A stretch of DNA of 64,000 bases from Cupriavidus basilensis. Its GTDB lineage: Bacteria > Pseudomonadota > Gammaproteobacteria > Burkholderiales > Burkholderiaceae. Position 1 is the first letter of the stretch. Every line of letters begins with the position of its first letter. The stretch is from NCBI RefSeq assembly GCF_000832305.1, contig NZ_CP010537.1, positions 1,240,001-1,304,000 of the forward strand, written 5' to 3'. The notes below the pieces were generated by a model. The model was not told the DNA's origin. It ran no database searches and saw only the letters and a list, made by a program, of their open reading frames with translations. The position numbers and the translations under genes were made by a program. Below are positions 62,666 to 64,000 of the stretch, one piece after another.

Positions 62666-63835
62666 GTGGAAACCATCACACTGACAATCAATGGCCGCGC
62701 CGCTGCCGGCGCCTGCGCGCACCGCACCCACCTGGGCGACTTCCTGCGCGACGCACAGGGCCTGACCGGCACCCACCTGGGCTGCGAGCACGGGGTTTGC
62801 GGCGCCTGCACCGTGCTGGTCGACGACAAGCCCGTGCGCTCGTGCATCACCTTTGCCAGCGCCTGCGCCGGCAGCAACGTGGTGACCATCGAAGGCTATG
62901 ACGACGACCCCGTGATGCGCGACCTGCGCACCGCGTTCAACCAGCACCACGCGCTGCAATGCGGCTACTGCACGCCCGGCATGCTGGCCACCGCGCGCGA
63001 CATCGTGCTGCGGCTGCCGGATGCCGACGAGGCCACCATCCGCCATGAGCTATCGGGCAACCTCTGCCGCTGCACGGGCTATATGGGGATCGTGGCCGCG
63101 ATCAGCTCGGTGCTGGCACTGCGCAAGCCGCCTGCAGCGGGCAAGGCGGCGCAAGCCGTAGCTGCGACCGTAAAACGCGAATTCGCTTGCTTCACGCCTG
63201 CGGCCGACAGCGCCGTCCAGGCCCACGCCGAGCCTGCCGCCAGGGAAGAAGCCGAGCGCAGCGCCGACAAAAAGGGCTGGTCGCGCATCGACGGCAGCTT
63301 CAAGGTGCCGTTCCCGGCCGATGACGTGTGGCGCTTCATGGCGGACCTGCCGGCGGTGGCAAGCTGCCTGCCGGGCGCGGCGCTCACCGAGCAGGACGGC
63401 GATCGCGTCAAGGGGCACGTGGCGATCAAGTTCGGGCCGATGGCGGCGCGCTTCAACGGCGCGGCGCGGCTGGAGCGCGACGACGCGAACCGGCGCGGCG
63501 TGCTCAAGGGCGCGGGGCAGGATTCGCTGAGCAACTCCAAGGCCGCCGGCGATATCACCTATGTGCTGCAGGCGATATCGGCGGGCGAGACCGAAGTGCT
63601 GATCGACCTGCAGTACGCCCTGCAAGGCCCGCTGGCGCAGTTCTCACGCTCGGGGCTGGTGCGCGATTTCGTGCGGCGCATGATGGCGGACTTCGGCAAG
63701 AACGTCGCCCGCAAGATGGACCCGTCGTTGTCGCAGAGCGAGCGCAGCCAGGCCACGCAGATGAACCCGGTATCGATGATGCTGGGGGTGATGTGGGAGA
63801 GGGTGAAGCGGCTGTTTGGCGGCGGGCGGGATTAA
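62666..63835 (+). CDS. Molybdenum hydroxylase [2Fe-2S] subunit fused to a CoxG domain
   Basis: A 389-residue fusion. Residues 1-155 are a normal two-cluster Fe-S subunit: Cys40, 45, 48 and 60 for the plant-type cluster and Cys99, 102, 134 and 136 for the second (CGYCTPGM, GNLCRCTGY). A linker of about 50 residues leads to a CoxG/SRPBCC domain (about 206-360: SFKVPFPADDVWRFMADLPAVA start, CLPGA, GHVAIKFGPM) and a short amphipathic C-terminal end. Separate CoxG proteins anchor Mo-hydroxylases to the membrane, so the fusion may tie the complex to the respiratory chain. The start is GTG at 62666, with GAGGG at the preceding stop; it lies 8 bp after the FAD gene. Confidence 0.92.
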   Translation: METITLTINGRAAAGACAHRTHLGDFLRDAQGLTGTHLGCEHGVCGACTVLVDDKPVRSCITFASACAGSNVVTIEGYDDDPVMRDLRTAFNQHHALQCGYCTPGMLATARDIVLRLPDADEATIRHELSGNLCRCTGYMGIVAAISSVLALRKPPAAGKAAQAVAATVKREFACFTPAADSAVQAHAEPAAREEAERSADKKGWSRIDGSFKVPFPADDVWRFMADLPAVASCLPGAALTEQDGDRVKGHVAIKFGPMAARFNGAARLERDDANRRGVLKGAGQDSLSNSKAAGDITYVLQAISAGETEVLIDLQYALQGPLAQFSRSGLVRDFVRRMMADFGKNVARKMDPSLSQSERSQATQMNPVSMMLGVMWERVKRLFGGGRD

Positions 63836-64000
63836 GGCCCCGGGGCAGGGATGGAGGGTGGCAGCGCTTGCCTATGCAGCGGTGATAGCCAGAGAGATGC
63901 GGCATGCGGCAGCGATTTGATGATGCAGGCATCGGATGGCCCTATTTTCAAACGGCGTGTGCGGTGTCTGCGGTGTGTGTCAGCAGTGACTTGTTCCCGA
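63836..64000. other. Window end, no gene recognised
   Basis: The last 165 bp after the Mo-hydroxylase operon show no start of a gene I can support and no T-tailed hairpin. The island boundary on this side may lie beyond the window. Confidence 0.3.

Noticed and set aside
43938..63835. The island as a nicotinic acid (nic) pathway
   Set aside because: The lower half is shared with nic clusters, but the flavin monooxygenase NicC that makes 2,5-dihydroxypyridine from 6-hydroxynicotinate is absent. Instead there is a four-component Rieske system and a PicC-type decarboxylase, which fit picolinate.
59415..63835. Genuine aerobic CO dehydrogenase (coxMSL)
   Set aside because: The large subunit lacks an obvious CoxL active-site loop, and the genes share the operator motif and neighbourhood of the pyridine pathway; hydroxylase function is more likely.

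Overview
The window is dense, high-GC coding sequence, typical of a betaproteobacterium of the order Burkholderiales and most likely Cupriavidus or a close relative. The signs are a tripartite-tricarboxylate (Bug) receptor next to an M81 peptidase, a DUF3331 protein, an intracellular-type PHB depolymerase, many MFS permeases for organic acids, and several small catabolic operons each with its own regulator. No rRNA, tRNA, insertion sequence, phage gene or CRISPR array was seen. The genus is an inference from gene content.

Region 1 (1-10.5 kb) is a catabolic locus around a FadR/GntR regulator. On the minus strand are an MHS permease, an RraA-like protein and a CitE-like lyase. On the plus strand are a GABA-type aminotransferase, a ThDP enzyme, an M20 carbamoylase and an aldehyde dehydrogenase. 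At least seven copies of an 11-bp operator (consensus TGGTCNGNCCA) sit in its promoters. The substrate is not known. Region 2 (10.5-16.8 kb) holds an atypical LuxR-type regulator, a DUF3331 protein, katG, a ribbon-helix-helix protein and a PHB depolymerase-family esterase.

Region 3 (16.8-19.9 kb) pairs ureidoglycolate lyase with a divergent ACS-type permease and a GntR regulator; two identical perfect palindromes lie between the divergent genes. Region 4 (19.9-36 kb) is mixed: a chemoreceptor with almost no periplasmic domain, a HiPIP, a Bug receptor/M81 peptidase/LysR set, small regulators, a phosphoesterase, efflux and reductase genes, a decayed SDR gene, a possibly frameshifted tautomerase-like gene and an aromatic-acid permease. 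Region 5 (36-43.9 kb) encodes a MacA-MacB-NodT efflux system, a MipA/OmpV porin-like protein, a polysaccharide deacetylase and a GT4 glycosyltransferase.

Region 6 (43.9-63.8 kb) is the most notable: a complete, rearranged picolinic acid (pic-type) catabolic island. It encodes a MarR regulator, a four-component Rieske hydroxylase, a Liv-type ABC importer, an MHS permease, a decarboxylase, maleate isomerase, N-formylmaleamate deformylase, 2,5-dihydroxypyridine dioxygenase, maleamate amidase and a three-subunit molybdenum hydroxylase whose iron-sulfur subunit is fused to a CoxG domain. The inferred route is picolinate to 6-hydroxypicolinate to 3,6-dihydroxypicolinate to 2,5-dihydroxypyridine to N-formylmaleamate to maleamate to maleate to fumarate. 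Nine copies of a 12-bp palindrome (TCAGYRYRCTGA-like) mark six promoters in this island, including the two transport units, which suggests that one MarR repressor controls the whole island.
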